Shown here: piece by piece, positions 1 to 7,716 of the stretch | Numbering within the stretch: the stretch's first letter is position 1 | How the letters are laid out: the number at the start of each line of letters is the position of its first letter | DNA from: Castellaniella sp. S9 | GTDB lineage: Bacteria > Pseudomonadota > Gammaproteobacteria > Burkholderiales > Burkholderiaceae_B | Direction: 5' to 3' | Assembly (NCBI RefSeq): GCF_027257175.1 | Contig: NZ_JAPFGD010000013.1 | Coordinates: 31,158-95,157, forward strand | DNA length: 64,000 nucleotides | The notes under the pieces: generated by a model | The model's input: the letters and a program-made list of their open reading frames with translations, nothing else | Told to the model about the DNA's origin: nothing | Database searches by the model: none | Position numbers and translations under genes: made by a program

Positions 1-107
1 CCGCTGGTATCCAGGCCGGACAGCGACCAGGACGAGAGCACCAGCAGGCCGATGCCAAAGAGGGGCGAACTGGACGGAATGGTGGGCGCGGATGGGTGAG
101 ACGGCAT
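1..107 (-). CDS. EamA/DMT-family transporter, N-terminal fragment (cut by window edge)
   Basis: Reading the minus strand from an ATG at 107-105 gives 35 codons that stay open to the window edge. The translation begins MPSHPSAPTIPSSS and continues into a hydrophobic stretch (GIGLLVLSSWSLSGLD) that matches the cytoplasmic start and first membrane helix of EamA-type drug/metabolite exporters. The family name is inferred from this first helix only. The gene is divergent from the MFS gene that starts at 322. The rest lies outside the window, so length and substrate cannot be judged. Confidence 0.55.
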   Translation of the reverse strand, partial: MPSHPSAPTIPSSSPLFGIGLLVLSSWSLSGLDTS

Positions 108-212
108 GGTGCGGCGGCAAGGATGCTCCAGACGCACACCTTAACCGAAATCCGCCCCGCGCCGTGGCCGTACCGCCGACTATTTCACCGGGCCACGCCC
201 GAATCGGCGGCG

Positions 213-231
213 CGCGCCCTCCTTCGGCGCG
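213..231. repeat. GC-rich inverted repeat in the divergent spacer
   Basis: CGCGCC at 213-218 and GGCGCG at 226-231 form a perfect 6-bp inverted repeat with a 7-nt spacer. It lies in the 214-bp gap between the two divergent transporter genes. An AT-rich stretch (TTAGATATAGATCAT, about 235-249) follows and is the most promoter-like sequence in the gap. No T-run follows, so this is a possible operator or hairpin rather than a terminator. Nothing else is recognisable in the spacer. Confidence 0.3.
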
Positions 232-321
232 AGGATTAGATATAGATCATGAACCCCTTCCGCCCGCGTGGCTAATATGGGCCTGTGCGCTCATCGGCGC
301 GGCACGGTCAGGGAGAGTCTC

Positions 322-1602
322 ATGACGCAATACGCATCCGGGCCATCGGCCTCGAACCAGGGCAGGGCCTTGCGGGTCCTGTTCTCCAGCACATTGGCCT
401 TCACGGTCTGCTTCGCCGTCTGGACGATGTTCTCGGTCCTGGGCATTCCGCTGAAGGCCGAACTGGACCTGAACGAAACCCAGTTCGGCCTGCTGATCGC
501 CACGCCGGTCCTGACCGGCTCGCTGGTGCGGGTGCCGCTGGGCTTCCTGACGGACCGCCTGGGTGGGCGCGCCGTCTTCCTGGCCGTCATGCTGGTGTGC
601 GTGCCGCCCTTGTACCTGATGGCCCATGCCACGACCTATGCGCAGTTTCTGGTGCTGGCGCTGTTCGTCGGCCTGGCCGGCGGGACGTTCTCGGTCGGCA
701 CGCCGTATGTCGCGCGCTGGTTCGCGCCCGAACGCCGGGGCTTTGCCATGGGGGTCTTCGGGGCGGGGAACTCGGGTTCCGCGGTGACGATGTTCGTGGG
801 CCCGGCGATCATCGGTGCCTTTGGCTGGGCCATGCTGCCGCAGGCCTATGCGGCCCTGATGCTCGGCACCGCGGTGTTGTTCTGGATGTTCAGCCATAGC
901 GATCCGGCGCATCGCGTGCCCTCCGGCGTCTCGTTCACGCAGCAACTGAAGGTGCTGAGGGATCCCCGGGTGTGGCGTTATTGCCAGTACTACTCGGTGG
1001 TGTTCGGCGGCTATGTCGCGCTGGCGCTATGGGCCACCAAATACTATGTGGCCGAGTACGGCTTCGATCTGAAGCTGGCGGCCTTGCTGGCGACGATCTT
1101 TTCCCTGCCTGGTGGGGTGTTGCGGGCCCTCGGCGGCTGGTTTTCGGACCGGTTCGGCGCGTACACGGTGACCTGGTGGGTGATGTGGGTGTGCTGGGTG
1201 TGCTTCTTTATCCTGTCCTATCCGCAGACGCGCATGGCCATCCAGACGCAGCACGGCGAGGTCGCCCTGTCCATCGGCCTGAATGCCTGGGTCTTCACCG
1301 CCTTGCTGTTCATCGTCGGCGTCGCCATGGCCATCGGCAAGGCCTCGGTGTTCAAGTTCATCAGCGACGACTATGCGGACAACATCGGCGCGGTATCGGG
1401 GGTGGTGGGCCTGGCCGGCGGCCTGGGTGGATTCGTGCTGCCGATCATGTTCGGCGCCCTGCTGGACATCACGGGCATCTATTCCAGCGCCTTCATGCTG
1501 CTGTATGGGGCCGTATGCGTGTCGCTGGTGTTCATGCACTATTCGTTTCGCGGCGCCCCGCGCGCGGGTGCGGAATTGCGCGAGGGGCATGCCACGGCCT
1601 GA
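322..1602 (+). CDS. MFS transporter, nitrate/nitrite porter (NNP) type
   Basis: The protein has 426 residues and about 12 predicted membrane helices. The MFS loop 2-3 signature GFLTDRLGGR is at residues 74-83. Two features point to the NNP (NarK-like) branch: GAGNSGS in helix 5 and GLAGGLGGFVLP near residue 375, which resemble the two nitrate signatures. Arg70 (SLVRVPLGF) and an Arg in GVLRALGGWF sit where NarK proteins place substrate-binding arginines. Nitrate or nitrite is the family substrate, but many proteins of this type are uncharacterised. No nitrate reductase gene lies nearby. The ATG at 322 is chosen because GGGAGAG (311-317) precedes it; an in-frame upstream start at 268 lacks such a site. 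Confidence 0.8.
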   Translation: MTQYASGPSASNQGRALRVLFSSTLAFTVCFAVWTMFSVLGIPLKAELDLNETQFGLLIATPVLTGSLVRVPLGFLTDRLGGRAVFLAVMLVCVPPLYLMAHATTYAQFLVLALFVGLAGGTFSVGTPYVARWFAPERRGFAMGVFGAGNSGSAVTMFVGPAIIGAFGWAMLPQAYAALMLGTAVLFWMFSHSDPAHRVPSGVSFTQQLKVLRDPRVWRYCQYYSVVFGGYVALALWATKYYVAEYGFDLKLAALLATIFSLPGGVLRALGGWFSDRFGAYTVTWWVMWVCWVCFFILSYPQTRMAIQTQHGEVALSIGLNAWVFTALLFIVGVAMAIGKASVFKFISDDYADNIGAVSGVVGLAGGLGGFVLPIMFGALLDITGIYSSAFMLLYGAVCVSLVFMHYSFRGAPRAGAELREGHATA

Positions 1603-1614
1603 AGCGGCCGTGGC
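1591..1614. terminator. Bidirectional hairpin between convergent genes
   Basis: GCCACGGCC (1591-1599) and GGCCGTGGC (1606-1614) are a perfect 9-bp inverted repeat with a 6-nt loop. It spans the stop codon of the MFS gene and ends 2 nt before the stop of the convergent HMA gene. There is no U-run on either side, so it is a hairpin at a convergent gene end rather than a textbook Rho-independent terminator. Confidence 0.5.
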
Positions 1615-1615
1615 C

Positions 1616-1900
1616 TCAGCCGCCGCAGCCGCCGCAGCAATTGCCGTCCTCGCCGTGCACCGGCTTGAGGGCATGGTAGCCGGCATCCTCGACGGCGACC
1701 CGCAGGCGCTGTTTCGAGACCTGCTCGGGGTCGAAGGCCACGGTGGCTTTTTCGGTGTCCAGCGATACCGAGACGCTGCTCACGCCCTTGATGGCGGACA
1801 GCGCGGCGTCCAGTTTATCGGCGCAGGCGGGGCCTTGGAGGCCTTCGATGCGGATGATCTCGGTGTCCAATCGGGTACGGGTGATGGTTTCGCTTTGCAT
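1616..1900 (-). CDS. Heavy-metal-associated (HMA) domain protein with degenerate metal site
   Basis: This small protein has 94 residues and one HMA fold (residues about 10-75): beta strand TEIIRIEGL, helix ADKLDAALSAI, strand SSVSVSLDTEKATVAFD, helix QRLRVAVEDAGY. Typical HMA chaperones carry MxCxxC. Here the site reads GLQGPACADKL, so only the second Cys remains. The C-terminus ends in a CCGGCGG tail that could supply replacement thiols (inference). ATG at 1900 is preferred because GAGGA lies just upstream; an in-frame ATG at 1945 abuts a palindrome. The gene converges on the MFS gene and is divergent from the aldo/keto reductase. A copper-type chaperone role is the family expectation, but the missing Cys makes it uncertain. 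Confidence 0.75.
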   Translation of the reverse strand: MQSETITRTRLDTEIIRIEGLQGPACADKLDAALSAIKGVSSVSVSLDTEKATVAFDPEQVSKQRLRVAVEDAGYHALKPVHGEDGNCCGGCGG

Positions 1901-1945
1901 GAGTTCCTCGGGGGTCGGGAAAGCCCACAAATCGGGCGGGGTCAT

Positions 1946-1966
1946 AGATATAAATAAAATATATCT
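1946..1966. promoter_or_regulatory. Perfect 7-7-7 inverted repeat, operator candidate
   Basis: AGATATA (1946-1952) and TATATCT (1960-1966) are perfect 7-bp arms around a 7-nt A/T spacer. The repeat lies in the AT-rich divergent gap between the HMA-domain gene and the aldo/keto reductase gene. The geometry is that of a dimeric repressor or MerR-type site, but no regulator gene is adjacent, so the binding protein is unknown. Confidence 0.4.
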
Positions 1967-2024
1967 TTTGTGCGCGCTAGTATAGCAGCTCTATTTGGAA
2001 TTCTGAGCCACGGAGGACATAGTG

Positions 2025-2975
2025 ATGCCGACCACTCGCAAGCTGGGCCGAACGGACCTTGAAATACAGCCTTTGGTCTTCGGTGCCAACGTGCTGGGAT
2101 GGACCATGGACGAGGCGACGTCGTTTCGCGTCCTCGATGCCTACGTCGATGGGGGATTCACCGCCATCGATACGGCCGACTCGTATTCGCGGTGGGTGCC
2201 CGGCAACGACAGCGAGAGCGAAAAAATCATAGGCCGCTGGCTGCACGCCCGCGGCAATCGCGATCGCGTCCTTGTATTGACAAAGGTCGGTTCGGACATG
2301 GGTCAGGGAAAGCGTGACCTTTCCTCGGCGTGGATCGAACAGGCGGTCGAAGGGTCCTTGCGGCGCCTGCAGACGGATTACATCGACCTGTACCAGAGCC
2401 ACTGGCCGGATCCGACGGTGTCCCACGAGGAAACCCTGCGGGCCTATGACCGCCTGATCCAGGCGGGCAAGGTCCGCCATATCGGCTGCTCGAATTTCGA
2501 TGCGGCCCTGTTGGCGCAGGCGCAGTCCGTAGCCGAGGATCTGGGCCTCGCGCGCTACGAGACCGTCCAGAACGAGCTGAACCTCTATAGCCGCTCGGCC
2601 TACGAGGGGCCGGTGCAGGACTTCGTGGTGAAGAACGGCCTGAGCGCCTTGTCCTATTTCTCGCTCGCCTCGGGATTCCTCACCGGCAAGTATCGCTCGG
2701 TGGCGGACCTGGCCGGACGGCCGCGCGGCACCTGGCTCGAAAAATACTTCGATGACCGCGGCTTGCGGATTCTGGCGGCACTGGACGAAGTCGCGGGGGC
2801 GCGCGGGGTCCAGCAAGCCGAGGTCGCCATTGCCTGGATCAATGCCCAGCCGGGCGTCGCGGCCGCGATCGCCTCCGCGACATCGCTGGAACAACTGGAT
2901 GTGCTGATGCGCGCCGCCCGCCTGCGCTTGACGGATGCCGAGCTTGCCCGCCTGAATGAGGCCGGCCGCGCCTGA
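2025..2975 (+). CDS. Aldo/keto reductase
   Basis: The protein has 316 residues and the (beta/alpha)8 fold of the aldo/keto reductase superfamily, which reduces carbonyls with NADPH. The catalytic tetrad is visible: Asp and Tyr in AIDTADSYS, Lys in LTKVG and His in YQSHWPD. The C-terminal IASATSLEQLD matches the cofactor-phosphate loop. It resembles the YajO/Tas-like subgroup rather than true aldose reductases, and the substrate cannot be told. CGGAGG (2011-2016) is well spaced for ATG 2025; a GTG at 2022 is also in frame. The stop codon lies within 4 nt of the likely dinB start, so the two genes are probably cotranscribed. Confidence 0.85.
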   Translation: MPTTRKLGRTDLEIQPLVFGANVLGWTMDEATSFRVLDAYVDGGFTAIDTADSYSRWVPGNDSESEKIIGRWLHARGNRDRVLVLTKVGSDMGQGKRDLSSAWIEQAVEGSLRRLQTDYIDLYQSHWPDPTVSHEETLRAYDRLIQAGKVRHIGCSNFDAALLAQAQSVAEDLGLARYETVQNELNLYSRSAYEGPVQDFVVKNGLSALSYFSLASGFLTGKYRSVADLAGRPRGTWLEKYFDDRGLRILAALDEVAGARGVQQAEVAIAWINAQPGVAAAIASATSLEQLDVLMRAARLRLTDAELARLNEAGRA

Positions 2976-2979
2976 ATGC

Positions 2980-4110
2980 ATGCAAACCTCAACCCCCCGC
3001 CGCATCGCACACTTGGACATGGACGCGTTCTATGCCTCGGTGGAACTGCTGCGCTATCCGGATCTGCGCGGCAGGCCGGTGGTGATCGGCGGGCGGGGCG
3101 ATGCGCCGGTCGATGGACGCTATGCATTCCTGCGCGATTACGTGGGCCGCGGCGTGATCACCACGGCGACGTACGAGGCGCGTGCGCTGGGCGTGCATTC
3201 GGCGATGGGGATGATGAAGGCCGCCCAGCTGGCGCCCGACGCCGTCATGCTGCCGGTGGACTTTCCCGCCTACCGGCATTATTCGCAGCTGTTCAAGGCG
3301 GCGGTGGCGACGATCGCCCCCCACATCGAGGATCGCGGGATCGACGAGATCTACATCGACCTGAGTGCGCTGGAGGGGTCTTCGGCGGCGCTGGCGCGCC
3401 GCATCAAGGCGGCGGTGCGCGAGGCGACGGGCCTGAATTGTTCGATCGGCATCTCGTCCAACAAGCTGGTGTCCAAGATCGCCTCCGAATTGGACAAGCC
3501 CGACGGCATCACGGTGATCGGCCCCGGCGACCTGGAGCGCCGCATCTGGCCGCTGCCGGTCTCGCGGATCAACGGCATCGGGCCCAAGGCGACCGTCCGG
3601 CTGCAGTCCCTGGGCATTGATACGATTGCACAGCTCGCCGCCGCGCCGCCTGACCTGCTGCAGGCGAACTTTGGCCTGGCGTATGCGCGCTGGATGGTGG
3701 ATGCGGCCCACGGCATCGATGAGCGCCCCGTGGTCACCGAATCCGAGCCCAAGTCGCTCAGCCGCGAGACCACCTTCGAGCGCGACCTGCACGTGCGCCG
3801 CGACCGGACGCTGCTGTCAGGGATATTCCGCGAGCTGTGCGTGCGCCTGGCCGAGGACCTGCGGCGCAAGCGCGTGCGCGGGGCCACGGTGGGGATCAAG
3901 CTGCGCTTCGAGGACTTCAGGATCGTGACGCGCGACCTGACGCTGCCCGAGGCGGTGAACGACGCCGATGCGATTCATCGGGCGGCCGGCCAGTGCCTCA
4001 AGCGCGTGGTGCTGGATCGGCGCCTGCGGCTGCTGGGCGTGCGCGTCAGCAAGCTCGAGCCGGATCTGGGCGATGCCAGGCAGCACCCGGTCCAGCTCGC
4101 GCTGTACTGA
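2980..4110 (+). CDS. dinB: DNA polymerase IV (Y-family, error-prone)
   Basis: This is a 376-residue Y-family polymerase that copies past lesions with low fidelity. The catalytic palm is clear: HLDMDAFYASVE (Asp13 and Asp15) and RGIDEIYID with the second acidic pair. INGIGPKATVRLQSLGI is the helix-hairpin-helix of the thumb, and the little-finger domain follows from about residue 240. The C-terminal QLALY fits the sliding-clamp-binding motif QLxLF. The usual ATG choice is 2980, 4 nt after the reductase stop; an in-frame ATG at 2956 would overlap the reductase gene by 20 nt. No LexA box could be recognised upstream, since the gene follows the reductase without a spacer. Confidence 0.93.
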   Translation: MQTSTPRRIAHLDMDAFYASVELLRYPDLRGRPVVIGGRGDAPVDGRYAFLRDYVGRGVITTATYEARALGVHSAMGMMKAAQLAPDAVMLPVDFPAYRHYSQLFKAAVATIAPHIEDRGIDEIYIDLSALEGSSAALARRIKAAVREATGLNCSIGISSNKLVSKIASELDKPDGITVIGPGDLERRIWPLPVSRINGIGPKATVRLQSLGIDTIAQLAAAPPDLLQANFGLAYARWMVDAAHGIDERPVVTESEPKSLSRETTFERDLHVRRDRTLLSGIFRELCVRLAEDLRRKRVRGATVGIKLRFEDFRIVTRDLTLPEAVNDADAIHRAAGQCLKRVVLDRRLRLLGVRVSKLEPDLGDARQHPVQLALY

Positions 4111-4123
4111 GGACGCGACGTGA

Positions 4124-5635
4124 TCAGCCGTGCGTCGGGAACGCGAATTCCGGGCCCTTGGATTCGCTGTCGGGCCAGCGCTGCATGACGGATTTCTGGC
4201 GGGTGTAAAAGCGCACGCCTTCCTCGCCGTAGATGTGCATGTCGCCGAACAGGCTGTTCTTCCAGCCGCCGAAGCCGTGCCAGGCCATGGGCACCGGGAT
4301 GGGGACGTTGATGCCGACCATGCCCACCTGGATGCGGCGCGCGAATTCGCGCGCCGCGTGGCCGTCGCGCGTGAAGCAGGCGACGCCATTGCCGAAACTG
4401 TGTTCGTTGATGATGTGGATGGCGGAATCGATGTCCGGCGCGCGCACGCAGGACAGCACGGGGCCGAAGATCTCCTCCTGGTAGATGCGCATGGAGGGGG
4501 TCACGTGGTCGAACAAGCTGCCGCCGATGAAGAAGCCGTCCTCGTGTCCCGGCACCTTGAGGTTGCGGCCGTCGAGGACGAGCTGCGCGCCTTCGCTGGT
4601 GCCGATGTCCAGATAGTTGCGGATGCGCTGCAGGGCATCCTGGGTGATGACCGGACCCATTTCGGCGGTCTCGTCCATGCCGTGCGAGACCTTCAGCGCG
4701 CGGGCGCGCTCGGCCAGCAGCGGCATGATGCGATCGGCCGCGTCGCCCACCAGCACGGCGACGGACACGGCCATGCAGCGTTCGCCCGCCGCGCCGTAGG
4801 CTGACCCGATGAGGGCGTCGACGGCCTGTCCCAGATCGGCGTCGGGCATCACGACCATGTGATTCTTGGCGCCCCCCAGGGCCTGGACGCGCTTGCCGTG
4901 GCGCGCGCCCTGCTCGTAGATCGAGCGGGCGATCGGGGTCGAGCCGACGAAGCTCACGGCCTGCACCTCGGGATGGGACAACAGCGCCTCGACGGCCTGT
5001 TTGTCGCCCTGGACGACGTTGAACACGCCGTCGGGCAGGCCGGCTTCGCTGAGCAGCTCGGCGATGCGCAAGGTCACCGAAGGATCGCGCTCGCTGGGCT
5101 TGAGGATGAAGCAGTTGCCGGTGACGATGGCCAGCGGGAACATCCAGCAGGGCACCATGGCGGGGAAGTTGAACGGCGTGATACCGGCGACCACGCCCAG
5201 GGGCTGGCGCATGGTCCAGTTGTCCAGGCCGGTGGCGACCTGTTCGGTGTAGTCGCCCTTGAGCAATTGTGGGGCGCCGCAGGCGAATTCGATGATGTCG
5301 ATGCCGCGCGCCACCTCGCCATGCGCGTCGCTGAAGACCTTGCCGTGCTCGGCGGTGATGATGGCGGCAAGCTCGTCGTGATGGGCGTTGATCAGTTCGA
5401 GGAACTTGAACATCACGCGGGCGCGGCGCGGTGCCGGGGTGGCGGCCCAGGCGGGGAAGGCGGCGGCGGCCGAGCGCACGGCGGCCTCCACGTCCTCGAG
5501 ACTGGCCAGGCGCAGCTCGCGCGTGACTCCGCCGGTGGCGGGATTGTAGATGGGCTGGGTGCGGGTGCCCTGGCCCGGGGTGCGCCGGCCCTGGATGTAG
5601 TGGCCGACCTCGGCGGTGTCTGTATAGGCTTGCAT
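4124..5635 (-). CDS. mmsA: CoA-acylating methylmalonate-semialdehyde dehydrogenase
   Basis: This 503-residue NAD-dependent aldehyde dehydrogenase belongs to the MmsA/IolA branch, which converts (methyl)malonate semialdehyde to propionyl-CoA or acetyl-CoA with loss of CO2. Supporting signs are [10 protein letters not shown] for NAD binding, the MmsA-typical [17 protein letters not shown], and the catalytic Cys in GAAGERCMA. The length matches the family. Start ATG 5635 has AGGAGG upstream; the longer open frame to 5761 is ignored. The gene is divergent from a LysR gene, and a palindrome at 5775-5796 lies in the shared spacer, so that regulator probably controls it. No other valine or inositol genes are nearby. 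Confidence 0.92.
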   Translation of the reverse strand: MQAYTDTAEVGHYIQGRRTPGQGTRTQPIYNPATGGVTRELRLASLEDVEAAVRSAAAAFPAWAATPAPRRARVMFKFLELINAHHDELAAIITAEHGKVFSDAHGEVARGIDIIEFACGAPQLLKGDYTEQVATGLDNWTMRQPLGVVAGITPFNFPAMVPCWMFPLAIVTGNCFILKPSERDPSVTLRIAELLSEAGLPDGVFNVVQGDKQAVEALLSHPEVQAVSFVGSTPIARSIYEQGARHGKRVQALGGAKNHMVVMPDADLGQAVDALIGSAYGAAGERCMAVSVAVLVGDAADRIMPLLAERARALKVSHGMDETAEMGPVITQDALQRIRNYLDIGTSEGAQLVLDGRNLKVPGHEDGFFIGGSLFDHVTPSMRIYQEEIFGPVLSCVRAPDIDSAIHIINEHSFGNGVACFTRDGHAAREFARRIQVGMVGINVPIPVPMAWHGFGGWKNSLFGDMHIYGEEGVRFYTRQKSVMQRWPDSESKGPEFAFPTHG

Positions 5636-5774
5636 GGGGTGCCTCCTGGTGGATGATGATGGCCGCGAGTCGGGCGACGATCGGGTGTGCTGTGGGTGGA
5701 TACACATGAAATCCGAACTGGACACCAGTGTAGGAGCCGCGCCGAGGCCTTGCATAGCCATGCGGACTGGAATG

Positions 5775-5796
5775 ATTGTTCAATTTAGTGAACAAT
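5775..5796. promoter_or_regulatory. Perfect inverted repeat, LysR operator candidate
   Basis: ATTGTTCA (5775-5782) and TGAACAAT (5789-5796) are perfect 8-bp arms with a 6-nt spacer. They lie between the divergent mmsA and LysR genes, 7 nt before the LysR ATG. LysR proteins classically bind such dyads beside their own gene. The position would allow autoregulation plus control of mmsA, which is inference. Confidence 0.55.
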
Positions 5797-5802
5797 GACC
5801 CT

Positions 5803-6753
5803 ATGGATATCAAGAACATCGATCAGCTCTGGCCCCACATCCACTGGTTGACCATACTGGCCCAGCAGGGCAGTTTCACCTCGGCCGCCCGTCGCCTGTC
5901 GGTCAGCAAGGCATCGATGAGCCAGCGCATGGTCGAGCTCGAGCGTGCGGCCGGGGTGTCCCTGATCCAGCGCACGACGCGCTCGGTGCGCCTGACCGAG
6001 GCCGGCCAGCGGCTGGTGGACGAGACGCGCGATGCGTACACGCGCATCGCCCACAGTTTCGCCGACGTGCAGGACATGGCCGAGGTACCGCGCGGGCTGC
6101 TGCGTATCACCGCGCCGGTGGCGTTCTCGCGCCAGCAGCTGGCGGCGCGGCTGCCCGAGTTCCTGCGCCGCTACCCACAGATGCGCCTCGAGCTCGACAT
6201 GAGCGACGAACTGGTGTCGCTGGCCTCCGAGGGCTTCGACCTGGCCCTGCGGCACGTCGAGGCGCCGCCCGATACCTACGTCGCGCGGGTCCTGTGCCGC
6301 ACCCGCACGCTGCTGGTCGCCAGCCCGGCCTATCTGGCCGAGCACGGCATGCCGGACCATCCCTCGCAACTCGAGGGCCACCGGCACCTGCACTATCCCA
6401 GGCAGCAAGGCTTGGCGACCTGGGCGTTCGAGCGCGTCGGCGCGCGCTCCGCCGGCGCGCGCGTGACCGTACCGGTACGGCCCGGGTTCGTGGCGAACAA
6501 CAGCGAGGTGTTGCGCGACATGGCGTGTGCAGGCGTGGGCGTGGCCGTGCTGCCGGATTTCTCCGCCCAGCGCGCGGTGCAGTCCGGCGAATTGGTCGAG
6601 ATCCTGCCGCAGTGGCGACCGGTCGGGGCATTTGGGCGTACTATCTTCGCCTTGCGCCCGTATTCGACCAGGGCTCCGCGCACCGTGCGCGTCTTGCTCG
6701 ATTACCTGCTGGAGGCGTTTTCGCAGGGTTTCGAGGCGCGCAGTGAACGCTGA
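5803..6753 (+). CDS. LysR-family transcriptional regulator (next to mmsA)
   Basis: The protein has 316 residues with an N-terminal winged helix-turn-helix (about residues 8-66, containing QGSFTSAARRLSVSKASMSQRMVELE) and a C-terminal effector-binding domain from about residue 95. It is divergently transcribed from mmsA and so is its likely regulator. ATG 5803 is the most usual start. GTG 5788 and TTG 5776 are also in frame but fall inside the palindrome at 5775-5796, which argues against them. The Shine-Dalgarno region of ATG 5803 is weak. The effector is not identifiable from sequence. Confidence 0.88.
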   Translation: MDIKNIDQLWPHIHWLTILAQQGSFTSAARRLSVSKASMSQRMVELERAAGVSLIQRTTRSVRLTEAGQRLVDETRDAYTRIAHSFADVQDMAEVPRGLLRITAPVAFSRQQLAARLPEFLRRYPQMRLELDMSDELVSLASEGFDLALRHVEAPPDTYVARVLCRTRTLLVASPAYLAEHGMPDHPSQLEGHRHLHYPRQQGLATWAFERVGARSAGARVTVPVRPGFVANNSEVLRDMACAGVGVAVLPDFSAQRAVQSGELVEILPQWRPVGAFGRTIFALRPYSTRAPRTVRVLLDYLLEAFSQGFEARSER

Positions 6754-6765
6754 CGGGGGATCGAC

Positions 6766-7659
6766 ATGCCGTTGAAGGACACCCTGGCCGCCTTGGCGGT
6801 CGTGGTCGTGTGGGGCGCCAATTTCGTGGCGATCAAGCTCGGGGTGGACGCATTCCCGCCGATGCTGCTGGGCGCCTTGCGCTTCACGTTCGTGGCGTTT
6901 CCCGCCATCCTGTTCATCAAGCGGCCCGCGGTCTCCTGGCGCATGTTGCTGGCCTACTCGGCGACCATCAGCATCGGGCAATTCGCCTTGCTGTTCCTGG
7001 CGATCCATCTGGGGATGCCGGCGGGCCTGGCCTCGCTGGTCCTGCAGTCGCAGGTGTTTTTCACCGTCCTGATCGCGGCGCTGGTGCTGCGCGAACGCAT
7101 CGAGCGCCACCACGTGCTGGGCATGGTGATTGCCGGGGCGGGCCTGGTGCTGCTGGACCGCGGGGCGCACGCGGGCGCGGTGCCGCTGGTCGGTTTCCTG
7201 CTGACCTTGTGCGCGGCGCTGAGCTGGTCGCTCGGCAATATCGTGCTCAAGGGGGTGGGCAAGGTCGACATGCTGGCGCTGGTGGTGTGGGGCGCACTGG
7301 TGCCGCCGCTGCCCTTTTTGCTGCTGTCGGCCGTGTTCGAGGGGCCGCAGCGCATCGTCGACAGCCTGACGAACATCACCTTGCAGGGCGTCTTGTCGGT
7401 GGCCTACCTCGCGGGGGTGTCTACGTTGATCGGCTATGTGCTGTGGGGGCGGCTGCTGGCCAAGCACCCCGTGTCGCGGATCGCGCCGCTCAGCCTGCTG
7501 ATCCCCGTGGTGGGGCTGCTGTGCGCGGACTGGTTCCTGGACGAGCACCTCAGCTTTTGGCAATGGATCGGCGGCGCACTGGCGCTGGCCGGCCTTGGCG
7601 TGAACTTGTTTGGCGTAAAACTGCTGCGCCATGTCCCGGGATTCGCGCAACGGCCGTAG
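6766..7659 (+). CDS. EamA/DMT-family metabolite exporter
   Basis: The protein has 297 residues and ten predicted membrane helices in two EamA repeats. The first starts with VVVVWGANFVAIKLG and the second with LCAALSWSLGNIVLKG, the usual paired motifs. Proteins like this (YdcZ/RhaT/EamA group) export amino acids or other small metabolites. It follows the LysR gene by 12 nt and has GGGGGA ahead of its ATG, so it may be cotranscribed with the regulator. A Rho-independent terminator follows at 7675-7701. The substrate is unknown. Confidence 0.85.
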   Translation: MPLKDTLAALAVVVVWGANFVAIKLGVDAFPPMLLGALRFTFVAFPAILFIKRPAVSWRMLLAYSATISIGQFALLFLAIHLGMPAGLASLVLQSQVFFTVLIAALVLRERIERHHVLGMVIAGAGLVLLDRGAHAGAVPLVGFLLTLCAALSWSLGNIVLKGVGKVDMLALVVWGALVPPLPFLLLSAVFEGPQRIVDSLTNITLQGVLSVAYLAGVSTLIGYVLWGRLLAKHPVSRIAPLSLLIPVVGLLCADWFLDEHLSFWQWIGGALALAGLGVNLFGVKLLRHVPGFAQRP

Positions 7660-7674
7660 AATAGGCGAATGACT

Positions 7675-7701
7675 GGCGCGATTGCGCGCCGGCCTTTTTT
7701 T
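7675..7701 (+). terminator. Rho-independent terminator before the aminotransferase gene
   Basis: GGCGCG (7675-7680), loop ATTG, CGCGCC (7685-7690), then GGCC and seven T residues. This is a classical intrinsic terminator for the upstream EamA gene. It lies inside an in-frame 5' extension of the next gene that starts at ATG 7669, which supports ATG 7717 as the real start. Acting as an attenuator for the aminotransferase gene is an alternative. Confidence 0.75.
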
Positions 7702-7716
7702 ATCTGGAATGCAAAG

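Noticed and set aside
5785..7650. Long antisense frame (621 codons) over the LysR and EamA genes
   Set aside because: Shadow frame with low-complexity Gln/His/Arg composition and no ribosome site; both sense genes are well supported.
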